From NCBI RefSeq assembly GCF_949628265.1, contig NC_088789.1, positions 25,103,883-25,167,882 on the forward strand: DNA of 64,000 bases, in the 5' to 3' direction. The position numbers were made by a program, and so were the translations under genes. This document shows, one piece after another, positions 22,132 to 32,913 of this stretch (within the stretch, counting starts at the first letter, position 1; every line of letters starts with the position of its first letter). Under the pieces are notes generated by a model that saw only the letters and a list, made by a program, of their open reading frames with translations, did no database searches and was not told where the DNA came from. This stretch comes from Cloeon dipterum. Its lineage: Eukaryota; Arthropoda; Insecta; Ephemeroptera; Baetidae.

Positions 22132-23820
22132 TATAGCCTCGCTCAAGGTGTTGATAGAGCGGAGAAATTACACAGCAAATTTGAGTTTGAGTTCGGGGTG
22201 TACTGGAAGGACTGGCGAACAAGGGAGAGATGAAAGCAACTCACCGTGTGTGTGTATGTTAGTCACGAAATCGGCTCGGCTTGACTCGGCGGTCACTCGT
22301 CCAGCGCGGCAACTTCTGCAGGCAAGGCCCGAAGGGGGTGCTAACGGCACGGCTCTCCCTTTCTTCCTTGGTGCGGAGATATGAACTCTCGCTACTCTCT
22401 CAGCGGGTGTCTTTAGAATATTTCTTTCTGATTATGATAAGTCTCTTTTGCCAACTAACTTTCCTCGCCTGAATGGGAAAGCACTTTTACTTTAATTTGG
22501 CCGTCCTGTGAGACTTCAGCACTAGTTTTCCACGCATTAAATGGGAAAACACATTTACGTTAAACTTTATCAATTTCGTTTAATTCAAAGTTTGAGCAGA
22601 ATGGAGATATAACGGCGGGACAGAAACGAACGAATTAGAGTTTACAAACTTTGGAAAAATGTTTTATTTCACACAAACTATTCGAGCGATACAGCAATGT
22701 TTTAAGAATATGCAGAACTAGACAAATGACAAAATGACAAATGATGGAAAGGGTTGCAGACAATTATTGAAATAAAGTATTGAAGTAGGCACTTTGGAAT
22801 ATTAATGTGTTTTAGTGTGATATGAATTCTCGGAACAGACGGAACTTAACGGAAAATCAACGGAAATTTCTGAATTAATTTGAATACGTCGAGTATTCTA
22901 AAATGTTTGTGAAAGAAACTTGACGCCTGATTTGTTGGGTCGAAATGGCGATAAAACTTGGGTAATATGACGCGAGTGTCTTGTCAGGGGGGACTAATCG
23001 AAATGTGAGTGTACTTAACAAGAGAACAAGGAAGATAATGGATTCCATGTGTGTCCCGGTTGTCAGCGAATTAGGGTGGGAATGCAGCACTGAGGGGTGC
23101 TCAGCGCCCAAGTCAGCTGGTGTTCGGTTTCTCAAAATGACAGATTTATGTCACGGCCAATATACAAGTCACGGGGTGACGAGAGAAACAACCTGCTCCC
23201 TCGTGTAGCGGGTGTGGAACAAGAGCCCCGAGGCGTCGGGATCCCCCCTCTTTATACCCAAGTCCCGCCCGTGTGCACGCGTGTCTAGACGTGACGCCCC
23301 ATAACTCAGGCGGGTTTTTGACGTTTTGGTCCATTTGCTACTTGTTTTTTTGTCTATAATTGCGACATCAACGCCTCTTTTCGGAGGGGGACGACTGACA
23401 TGATTTAATGGGAGGTGACCCACGCCACCTTGAAATGACCCGCTCTTCATCATGTCTGACAGCTACGATGGCGTCGAGAGAGGTCGTTGTCCGTGCCCGA
23501 TGGCACGTGCAGCGATGCACCTCTGTCAGCCGTGTCGCTTGCTCGGCTCTAGGCCTGATTGGCAATCGCTCTTGTATCTACTCGGTTGGCTCGGCTCCGT
23601 GAGTGAGCGATCACAAGATTGATTTTAGTAATTCGCAAGTTGTATGGCTGGCAAAAGTGACGTCACGCTATGTGCATGATTTTGACTGGTATAAAAATGG
23701 ACCTTCCCTCACGGGCGTTCTGAGAGTACACGCAAACAGGGGGGCTGGAGCAAAAGGGGGGCTGGTGCTTGCAAGAGCATAAAGTGAATTATAAAATGTA
23801 GCTCATGCAATGAGTCTACA
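22132..23820 (-). mobile_element. LTR-B, upstream of gag-pro
   Basis: 1689 bp, matching LTR-A across its length. In sense direction it starts TGTAGACTCATTGCATGAGC (23820) and ends GAGCGAGGCTATA (22132), the last TGT/ACA base pair being mutated (TATA for TACA). It ends 156 bp before the preferred gag start. No convincing tRNA primer-binding site follows it; a TGGCATCCC word lies 13 nt inside. No matching target duplication was found on its outer side. It could be the 5' LTR of gag-pro, the 3' LTR of whatever lies at 23.8-26.1 kb, or both in a tandem arrangement. Confidence 0.85.
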
Positions 23821-24469
23821 ATTCGTGCGACGAGCATAGATTTTAAAGACATAATACAAAAGGAAATTATAGGGCAAAAAGTATCGAACATGTTGAGTAA
23901 TGCAAGCTGGCGGTTCAACGTAAAAATAATGTTGCACGTACGAGAAGAAAATTCGCGTAAATGTATCCGTCATCGTCATGAATGGAATTATGATAAAATA
24001 AAAGGATTAGTAAAAATCAAACTTCTAACTCTATGTTAGGAAAACACTTAAAAAACAAACTAAATTGAATAAAGGGAGGAATCACAACAAAGGCTAGTGG
24101 TCTAAATATGGAACCTTGTCTAATCTACAGGTAAATTTAGTACACTAAATTAAACAGATTCTAGCCGAACGCCTATTCAAAAAAAGGGTATAATGCGGCA
24201 TGAAAATTGTGCTAGAGAAACTATACTTACAAACGCAAAAATGAACATATATACCATCAAATTTACATTCGCTCGCCAAAAAATGAGGTGTTTAGAAAAC
24301 GACACATAATTACAAATTTAACTTCCTGAGTAGTTAAAGATTGAAGTGCTAACTGTACAATGATTCGTTATCAGTAGTTGCGGGGCTGATTGTAAAACAC
24401 GCAGTTTAATGCGTTCCCGAGCGCCGGGTCGCGAAAATCGTTTGGTAATAGGAGCAGAAACTTTGCTAT
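23821..24469 (-). other. 3' region of AT-hook ORF copy 1
   Basis: Non-coding sequence downstream of ORF copy 1. From 23975 to 24469 it is the inverted match of 28218-28715 (for example CCGCAACTACTGATAACGAA and the AATTTTCATGCCGCATTATA block). The last 150 bp before LTR-B loosely match the copy-3 downstream region (CATTCATGA...ACGG...ATACATT). Confidence 0.6.
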
Positions 24470-26056
24470 TTACAGTACTTCTGGGGAGAACACCATGATC
24501 GCCAGAGTGGGTCGAGGGGTTAGATTGACAGCCTCGACGATCAGGGGGCTAAGAAAGGTACAAGGCCTGAAGGCCGGTGTACCGTTTGAGTTGTATAAGA
24601 TGGGGAAAACGTCATGGATGGGGACCCTTGTGTCGCGCACAAAACACGTGGTCAGTCCGTGTGTGTGTTTGGTGCAGTCGATGAGCTTCATGGTCAGCCA
24701 TCGCACCTCCAGAAGGGTCAGCAGATCAAAGGACGGACCCTGTTGGAGCCGATGCAGCAGGCGCTCGAGGGTGCGCTGAATAACGACCGCCATGGCCGCT
24801 TGTACCGGGATCTCTGGATTGAGAATCCGATGTTGGCGACCCAGCGATCGGACGGCCGTCCACACCACCCGTATTGGTGGTGGAGCGAACTCTGGCTCGC
24901 AGCGCAGAGTCCGCAGCAGATCATATGTCCCGAGGTCCCGTGTGAGTCGGACCGCCGCCTGGGCAGGGTTTTCGTCCGCATGACAATAACCCATGAGGAA
25001 GGTATAGATTTCGAGGGCCTTAGCGTAAGTCAAAGGGCCCTCGTCCTCTGGATCCACCAAGAACTGGTTCGCCAGTTGGAGGAAACCGCAGGCGAAGGTC
25101 GACGGGAGTGGTCCAAACTCCGGGGTCGTGAAGTCTGCTGAGGCCGACGAGAGGCGGTGCTGCAACACCGGTTGAAGGGGGTGCTCCACAATCTTTAATT
25201 GGTCCGCGCGCTCGAATTCTTGGGCGTTTTGAATTGCCTGGGTCAACCCAGGGCTAAGGGTCACCTGTGGCGGCACTCGAAGCGGAGGACCCATGAAGAC
25301 AGTTTGGCTGTTGTACGTGGCCATAGCCACTGAATATGCGATGGTTTTGAGAGTGCAAAGTCGTCTTCGCACAACCCGGGACCCTTCAGCGAAAGGGAAG
25401 TCCCGTCCTGATTTATCGAAAAGAGATGAGGCCATTATCGCCTCCCATGACCTGGCGGTGTCAAGTTCCCGTCGTTTTCGAGGATGAAGATGAAAATCCT
25501 CGTGAAAGATGTTGGTAGCCGAGTTGTCTAGGTATAGGCGAGCCAGGTGGCGTGGTTGATATCCCCTGGCATATTTTTTCTGTACTGCTATTTGTTTTCC
25601 ATAAGGGTTTCTTCCCTTTTTTGGTCGGCCTCTAGTGGATGTCTTCCGGGGAGACGGTGGCCTTTGAGGTGAATGAGATGGGGGGACCGGTGCGGGGGGA
25701 AAACAGGCTTCCTGAGTCGAGGTTGACGGCGCGCCAAATATGGCTACCTGTGTGGAGGTTGACGGCGCGCCAAAGATGGCCACCTGTGTGGAGGTCGACG
25801 GAGCGCCCAGGGCGGCCGCTAGTGCTAATGTGGGGGGTGTGCGAAGGGCGGCCTGCGATACCCGACCATCAGCGTCGAAGAGGCTGGGCAGGCGCTCGTT
25901 GGATGGACCCGCTTGAGAAAAGGGTGGTCCGCTGGGCGACGAGGGCTCAGGCTCCACCTTCAGGACGAGGGTTATGGCTTCCACGATGTCTATGGAAGTA
26001 GTGGATTCGGGCGTCACAGGAGGGACGGTAGGTGGGGACCAATTGTTTTCGGCCAT
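24470..26056 (-). CDS. Unrecognised AT-hook protein family, copy 1
   Basis: A single-exon minus-strand frame. ATG at 26056 (MAENNWSPP) gives 528 aa; the frame extends 17 codons further up to a TGA but lacks an upstream ATG. Features: an acidic/proline-rich N-terminus; three tandem repeats of GAPSTSTQVAIF near residues 84-115; a Pro/Ser-rich stretch; an AT-hook-like TRGRPKKGRNPYGK near 141-154; then a well-conserved region with no motif I can name. The most conserved block across all three copies includes CTKHTHGLTTCFVRD, FPILYNSNGT and FLSPLIVEAVNL. Compared with copies 2 and 3, the frame ends early at TAA where the others have TGT/TGC, and the family C-terminus (LLLLP, then DFRDP) lies just past this stop. 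No Gag zinc knuckle, protease or polymerase motif. Likely nuclear/DNA-binding from the AT-hook only. Confidence 0.75.
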   Translation of the reverse strand: MAENNWSPPTVPPVTPESTTSIDIVEAITLVLKVEPEPSSPSGPPFSQAGPSNERLPSLFDADGRVSQAALRTPPTLALAAALGAPSTSTQVAIFGAPSTSTQVAIFGAPSTSTQEACFPPAPVPPSHSPQRPPSPRKTSTRGRPKKGRNPYGKQIAVQKKYARGYQPRHLARLYLDNSATNIFHEDFHLHPRKRRELDTARSWEAIMASSLFDKSGRDFPFAEGSRVVRRRLCTLKTIAYSVAMATYNSQTVFMGPPLRVPPQVTLSPGLTQAIQNAQEFERADQLKIVEHPLQPVLQHRLSSASADFTTPEFGPLPSTFACGFLQLANQFLVDPEDEGPLTYAKALEIYTFLMGYCHADENPAQAAVRLTRDLGTYDLLRTLRCEPEFAPPPIRVVWTAVRSLGRQHRILNPEIPVQAAMAVVIQRTLERLLHRLQQGPSFDLLTLLEVRWLTMKLIDCTKHTHGLTTCFVRDTRVPIHDVFPILYNSNGTPAFRPCTFLSPLIVEAVNLTPRPTLAIMVFSPEVL

Positions 26057-26870
26057 TTTTTTGTTGGATTCACTGACACTCACTCGGATTATTGGAGGGT
26101 TTGACAATCATAAAAATGGGGGAAACTCCCGATAAAATAGATAGCAAATCAATCTCTACAAAGGAATGTGGCAAGCGAACAAGAAAGGGAATGAAAAGGA
26201 AAGCCTACTGTGGCCTATTGTGGCGACAAAATCTGGAAAGACAAGACACCCCTCGCGACCCACCAATCATCTTTGTCGGTCCTCCCGACATTCCCCCTCA
26301 GTCCCGAGCACGTCGTGCTTATAACCATGGCCGTCCACCCTCGCCCTTATTAGCCCCGCAACCCTCGTCCGAAGCGCCCACGCGCAATATCAGCTGTACG
26401 GTAAGTAACTCAAGCGATATTGTCCAACATTACGCAGTTAGCATTCTCCCTGAGAGATCAGTCTAAGTTCCTATAACTCAAGACATAACTCACCTCCTTT
26501 TCTCGTGCGTTCAGATCTAATCTCATTTGCCTTTTTATCTCTTTTTTTATTATCTTTTTTTAACATCCCCCAAATGCGCGTCTCTTCTTTTCTTTTTTTA
26601 AAAAGAAAAAGAAAAGGAAGGTGTCTCATATCAAACTTTCTATCATTTCATTTCGATGCAAATGTGCATCAGGAACAACCAAATATACCCTGCTTAACTT
26701 ATGTTCAGCCACCATGTGGCCAAGACTTTCTCAAATGCAAGTGTTCCCAGGCACCCGTGAGGCATATACTTAACGTGTATCGCTAAAATTTATTTCTAAA
26801 TTTCCAGATTCACCATACAAAGCAAGAGGGTCTCGTAACGGTCCTGACAAAGCGCTCCTGACCACCAACT
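26057..26870. other. Spacer between inverted ORF copies
   Basis: Contains the 5' leader of copy 1 (26057-26170), a plus-strand open frame at 26092-26466 with a proline-rich segment (IIFVGPPDIPPQSRARRAYN) that I do not recognise, and T-rich sequence. No homology to the rest of the window was seen in 26200-26800. Confidence 0.4.
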
Positions 26871-28217
26871 GTGTCGCAAAGACCGCCGTCACCCCAGAAG
26901 ACACCCTCCCTGTGCGCTCCGTCGACCTCCACACAGGTGGCAATATTTGGCGCGCCTTCAACCTCGACTAAGGAGGCCTGTTTTCCCCCCACACCAGTCC
27001 CCTCATCTCGTTCACCTCAAAGGCCACCATCTCCCCGGAAGACATCCACTAGAGGCCGACCAAAAGGGGGAAGAAACCCTTATGGAAAACAATTAGCAGT
27101 TCAAAAAAAATATGCCAGGGGATATCAACCACGCCACCTGGCTCACCTATACCTAGACAACTCGGCTACCAACATCTTTCACGAGGACTTTCATCTTCAT
27201 CCTCGAAAGCGCCGGGAACTTGACACCGCCAGGTCGTGGGAGGCGATAATGCCCTCATCTCCCTTCGACAAATCAGGACGGGACTTCCCTTTCGCTGAAG
27301 GGTCCCGGGTTGTGCGAAGACGACTTTGCACTCTAAAGACCATCGCATATTCTGTGGCTATGGCCACGTACAACAGTCGAACTGTCTTCAGGGGCCCTCC
27401 ACTGCGAGTGCCGCAACAGGTGACCCTTAGCCCTGGGTTGACCCAGGCAATTCAAAACGCCCAAGAATTCGAGCACACGGAACAACTAAAGATTGTGGAA
27501 AACCCCCTTCAACCGGTGCTGCAGCATCGCCTCTCACCGGCCCCAGAAGATTTCACGACACCGGAGTTCGGACCACTCCCGTCGACCTTCGCCTGCGGTT
27601 TCCTCCAACTGGCGAACCAGTTCTTGGTGGATCCAGAGGACGAGGGCCCTTTGACTTACGCTAAGGCCCTCGAAATCTATACCTTCCTCATGGGTTATTG
27701 TCATGCGGACGAAAACCCTGCCCAGGCGGCGGTCCGACTCACACGGGACCTCGGGACATATGATCTGCTGCGGACTCTGCGCTGCGAGCCAGAGTTCGCT
27801 CCACCACCAATACGGGTGGTGTGGACGTCCGTCCGATCGCTGGGTCGCCAACATCGGATTCTCAATCCAGAGATCCCGGTGCAAGCGGCCATGGCGGTCG
27901 TTATTCAGCGCACCCTCGAGCGCCTGCTGCATCGGCTCCAACAGGGTCCGTCCTTTGATCTGCTGACCCATCTGGAGGTGCGATGGCTGACAATGAAGCT
28001 CATCGACTGCACCAAACACACACACGGACTGACCACGTGTTTTGTACGCGACACGAGGGTCCCCATCCATGACGTTTTCCCCATCTTATACAACTCAAAC
28101 GGTACACCGGCCTTCAGGCCTTGTACCTTTCTTAGCCCCCTGATCGTCGAGGCTGTCAATCTAACCCCTCGACCCACTCCGGCGATCATGGTGTTCACCC
28201 AGAAGTACTGTGCATAG
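26871..28217 (+). pseudogene. AT-hook family, copy 2 (5' truncated, frameshifted end)
   Basis: A plus-strand frame of 448 codons that is about 95% identical in protein to copy 1 from the GAPSTSTQVAIF repeats onward. It has only part of that repeat array (about two units), a TGA just upstream and no ATG before the conserved region. The N-terminal part is therefore lost and replaced by unrelated sequence. Near the end, one C is missing relative to copy 1 (TTCACCCAG against TTCTCCCCAG), shifting the frame to TAG; the family C-terminus continues in the other frame beyond it. Most of the central region is intact, so the copying event is recent. Confidence 0.8.
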
Positions 28218-29440
28218 CTAAGTTTCTGCTCCTATTACCAAACGATTTTCGCGACCCAGCGCTCGGGAACGCATTAAACTGCGTGTTTTACAATCAGCCC
28301 CGCAACTACTGATAACGAATCATTGTACAGATAGCACTTCAATCTTTAACTACTCAGGAAGTTAAATTTGTAATTATGTGTCGTTTTCTAAACACCTCAT
28401 TTTTTGGCGAGCGAATGTAAATTGGATGGTATATATGTTCATTTTTGCGTTTGTAAGTAGTTTCTCTAGCACAATTTTCATGCCGCATTATACCCTTTTT
28501 TTGAATAGGCGTTCGGCTAGAATCTGTTTAATTTAGTGTACTAAATTTACCTGTAGATTAGACAAGGTTCCATATTTGAACCACAAGCCTTTGTTGTGAT
28601 TTATCCCTTTATTCAATTTTAGTTTATTTTTAAAGAAGCGTTGTCCTAACATAGAGTTAGAAGTTTGATTTTACTAATCCTTTTTTTCTCATAATTCCTA
28701 AGCACCATGTTCGTTCTCATTTGCATTTGTCAAGGCATGGCCTTACTCCATGCACACATACTATATTAACTTTAATCGGAACCACGGGTTAATCGTAATT
28801 TTCTTTGAAGGCTCAGACGTTACAAATCGCCACGCGTGCTGCGCTGGCTCCATAGTATTAATTTTCGGTTTAATGGTTGTCGAGGGGCATCCTCGTTGCC
28901 CCATGTTCCTACGTTCGGGACATGCGCGTTTATCTCATACTTACACCACACAAAGACTCGCGTTTTATGTTTACATTTTTGTTTTTTGCCTTATTTTAGG
29001 ACCACTAACCCTTTGTGCCGCGTTTTCACTAGCCCCCGACTACATTGGTCGCTCCTACGTAATTATTCCACGTGACGTTCATTTTTCTTTTTAATCTTAA
29101 TATTTCGGTTCTAAAATATTGGCCCGAGTGGCTCCTTTAGTTTAGTTGTTTTCATGTTTTGTGTGGTGTCTACCCTTTTCCTTTTCTATTTGTCTGATCA
29201 CGTTTTGATCATACCTTTCGTTTGAGTTACCATTTTTCGTTTTTAATTTACATCCTTTTCACCTCGATACACGTACTTCCGTTAGTTTTCCTTTTCGTTT
29301 TGTTTTGACGTGTGTATCTTTAGTTCGTATATTACCTATTGGACGATTCAGTTTATTTTATGATATTCTCCGAGTTTTCGCTTGCCAAATCTTTTAGAGA
29401 TTGAATTGCTATCTATTTAGCGTGTTTGTTCCCCCTTTTA
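28218..29440 (+). other. 3' region of copy 2 and leader of copy 3
   Basis: 28218-28715 is the inverted match of the copy-1 3' region. From 28750 the sequence is T-rich and matches, at lower similarity, the region after copy 3 (30950-31550), including a CTCTATTAAC/ACTATATTAAC block and GTTTTCCTTTT...TTTTGACG...CGATTCA...TATTNTCCGAG. The unit [ORF + about 1.2 kb] therefore seems to be repeated in tandem, copy 2 then copy 3. Confidence 0.55.
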
Positions 29441-29490
29441 CTTGAGTGTCAAACCCTAATGTAAACCAAGTGAGTTTCAGCGAATCAAGA

Positions 29491-30377
29491 ATGGCGGAAA
29501 ACAGTTGGTCACCCCCAGACTTGTCAGCTGCGATCCCCGAACCCACTGCCGCCGAAAACAAAGTGGAGCCCATGACCAGACTACCAAAGGTTGAGCCAGG
29601 GACATTACTGACCTCAGGACCGACTTCATCTAAGGTAAGTCCATCTTCCGAACTCCTCCCTAGCCTCTTCGATGCTAACGGTGTTTTGTCGGAAGCAGCC
29701 TTTTGCACGCCTACCACGTCTCGGCACTAGCGGCCGCTCTTTGCGCCACTTCTACCTCAGCTCAGGATGCCAACCTTTGCTGCACACCGGCACAGTCGGC
29801 TCACTCAGACGAACCCCACAATTCGCCCACCTCAGAGGCCGACGTCCCCCCAGAGGCCTGCCACAAGAGGCGCGCTCGCGCTCTCAATGTGGAGATCCCT
29901 GTACACGCAGCCATGGAACTCGTCATAAGGCGGACTTTAGAACGTCTCATGCACCGGCTACACCACGGCCCGACAATCGAGCTCCTCACGCACCTGGAGG
30001 TACGTTGGCTAACCCTCAAGTTGTTCGATTGTGCTAAACATACACATGGGATGACATCTTGTTTTGTGCGCGACAATAGGGCGCCGATTAGTGACTTTTT
30101 CCCGATTCTGTACAACTCAGCCGGCACGTTGGCCATCAATGCGTGTACGTTTGTTAGCCCACTGATCGTCGAGGTGGCTCGTATACCGGCTAGATCTACT
30201 TTAGCCGTCATGCTTTTCTCCGCAGAGATGCTCTGCGTGGCCAAATACTTACTCCTTTTGCCACGCGAGTTTCGCGATCCTCTGCGCTTGCGAACGCGCT
30301 TAGCTGCGTGTTTTATAATCAGCCCCGCAACTACTGATAACGAATCATTGTACAGATGTGAATATCACACTAACTAA
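29491..30377 (+). pseudogene. AT-hook family, copy 3 (older, internally deleted)
   Basis: ATG at 29491 begins MAENSWSPPDL, clearly the copy-1 N-terminus. Near 29705-29730 the frame shifts (the first frame stops at 29730; the second is open 29703-30377). The AT-hook-to-middle region, more than 200 residues in copy 1, is deleted: the sequence jumps from a short Pro-rich part (ACHKRRARALN) to the VEIPVHAAM block. The C-terminal domain (CAKHTHGMTSCFVRD, FPILYNSAGTLA) aligns well with copies 1 and 2 at roughly two thirds identity and continues through LLLLPREFRDP, showing the ancestral C-terminus. Confidence 0.75.
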
Positions 30378-31561
30378 AATTTTAAGTTTTGTTTCTTATC
30401 GCGTGTTAATAACTTAAACAAACCATTTTTGGCAACCGAATGTAGATTCAAATTGTATATATGTTTTAGAATATTAAGTTTGTCTATTTGTTTCCTAACA
30501 AAATTATTCATGCCGCAGTATATACCATTTTGATGAGGCGTCAGGCAAGAATAAAAATAGCTTAGCATATTAAAATCTAGAAAGGATAGCTAGGATTAAA
30601 ATTGGAACCAACAACTTTTTTGTTAAAACTTACACTTTTATAGAAATTAAGACCATTATTTAAATTTAATTCGTTTAACTACCAAAGCATAAGAGGTTTG
30701 AATTTAATAATGATTTTACTCTCATAATCGCTTGCTACCATTCATGATTATAACGGAATACATTAATTGATTTCATTGTACACGTAATTATAGTTTTACA
30801 TTGCGTTACCGGTTTACATTTATCATTATGTTAATAAGGAGCATTTTTCTGACCGTAAATTACATCACGAAACATGTTTTAATTCTATGCTCCTGATAAA
30901 ACTATGATTCATAGTATTATGCACCATATATTCTCAATCGCATTTTGTACAGGCACGTTTCTATCCTGTCCCATATATACTCTATTAACCCTAGTTAAAA
31001 ATAAGGATTCGTTAGAATTTTGCTTCGAGGCTCATGCGTACTGAGTCGCAACAACAATTCACTGGCTCCCTAGTTTAGTTAGTACTTAGTTTTAATTTAA
31101 GGCTTTTGCCTCGACATGCCTCAAAAACAGGCACCAAGTTCCTTACCGTTGAAAACTCGCAATATTCTTTCGTATATGACGCACACTTTGACTCGCGTTG
31201 ATAAATCAAACTATTTCAATATTAAATATTTTAGTTAATTTATGTGTGCATAATTTTACAAGTTTAGATTATTTAGGTCGACTAGACTCAGTTAATCCGC
31301 GTGTCGTTTTCTTACTAAAAAATATTTTCAAGTTTTCTTTTCTTTTGATAATTACGTGTTACCGAATTGAGTCTTTTCCTTGTATTAATCTAATTACGTC
31401 AACTTGCCCTATTTTACTATTACTGCGATTACGTATTCGCGTCGGTTTTCCTTTTATATTCCGTTTTGACGAGTGAATTTTGATTAAATACTAACTCTAG
31501 AGCGATTCAATTTTTTTATAATATTGTCCGAGCCAATGTCACAACCCACGGGTGCCCATTA
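30378..31561 (+). other. 3' region of copy 3, up to LTR-D
   Basis: AT-rich, non-coding. It resembles the copy-2 3' region in patches (see 28218-29440). It runs directly into the first base of LTR-D at 31562, with no polypurine tract at the junction. Confidence 0.5.
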
Positions 31562-32913
31562 TGTAGCCTCACCTTGGCCACATTTTATAATATTTAAATA
31601 TCAAATCAAATATAAGCTCTTGCAGCTCAGTCAGCCTTTTACTCACAATCAGAACCCTGTTTAACAATTAACAATGCACGTACGGAAAGCCCATATTGGG
31701 GTGTCTATTTCGGTTACAGTCTAAACAAGCTAAAATGGTGTGTTGTCACGAAGCTCACTTTTGCCAGCCATCCAATTCGCAAATTAATTGTACATTCCTG
31801 TGATCCCTTACTCACGGAGCCGAGACACTTAAGTGGATACAAGGGCAATTATACACGAGTGCGACACCTACATGGCCAAGCGAGATGCATGTCCGAAATC
31901 AGACAAAAGCATCAGAGCACGCGTGCAGCAAACTCTCTCTGGAAACCAGGGAAACCATAACAAGCATAAAACAAAATGACTGTCGCCTTAAAAGCAATTT
32001 TGGATAATATCACACCAATTAAGGCTTAATGTGACACCTCAATTAGGGAAAGGCAATCAAAATGCATTAAAAGCCGAATTTCAATGCTGCAAATTCCTGA
32101 ACTCCCCCTAAAGCAGGGCGATGAGTATATAAATCATATAAATGTGCTGACTGACTTTCAAGCGCATTTCTGTTCAACACGTACTGCACGAGACGGCAGG
32201 CTGCTTTTCTCACCCTCTGCACACCGTGCTTTGTGTATTTGGCCGGAACATTATCCTGTCACTTGAGAAGTCGAACACAGCTAAATCCTGACACTGAGCC
32301 ATCCTCTCAGTGTCATCTTACATTCGAATTTCGCCGACAAACGGGACACCTCATGCAGTCCATTATTTTCATAGTCTTCCTGTAACTATACACTCGTACT
32401 CTATTTTTTCTCGTAAATACACCCACCCCCTAAAAGCTAAAAGTCGTTCAGGGGCGCCAAGCTCATATTACACCCTCCAGACGCCTATATACCGTTACTC
32501 TTTTTCGCCCAACACCCAAGCGACAGGCCATAACCAGATTTAAACACTCGGCGTCTTTATACATATGTCTAATCGATCACTTTCGTAAATTCAACCATTT
32601 AGTTTCCGTCTAGTTAGAGATTTAGAATACAACACAACACATTTACACATAAAAGTGCCTAATCATAATAAATAATGTATCATTGGTGCCCGCGACATAC
32701 AATAGACTGTTATTATTTGTCTCATTATTATATTTAAACAATTACTGTATCGCTCGATATTCGTGTTAATAAAACCATATTTGTCAATTTTTGAAACTTA
32801 AAATTACGTGCGTTTCTGTCCCGCCGATATATCTCAACTTGTTTAATATTGAATAGAAATTGCAAAGCTTAACATTAAATGTGCTTTCCCATTTAATGCG
32901 TGGAAAGCTAGCT

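Larger units (their letters stand above)
23975..28715. repeat. Large inverted repeat, arms about 1.83 kb
   Basis: Left arm about 23975-25800, right arm about 26880-28715, in inverted orientation around a spacer of about 1.07 kb. The arms carry AT-hook ORF copies 1 and 2 plus about 500 bp of 3' sequence each; protein identity between them is roughly 95%. The first 90 or so codons of copy 1 and the spacer have no partner in the other arm. Confidence 0.85.

Noticed and set aside
24614..25141. 175-codon frame opposite AT-hook copy 1 (and 178-codon frame opposite copy 2)
   Set aside because: Antisense shadow of a GC-rich coding frame. Its conservation between arms follows from the DNA identity.
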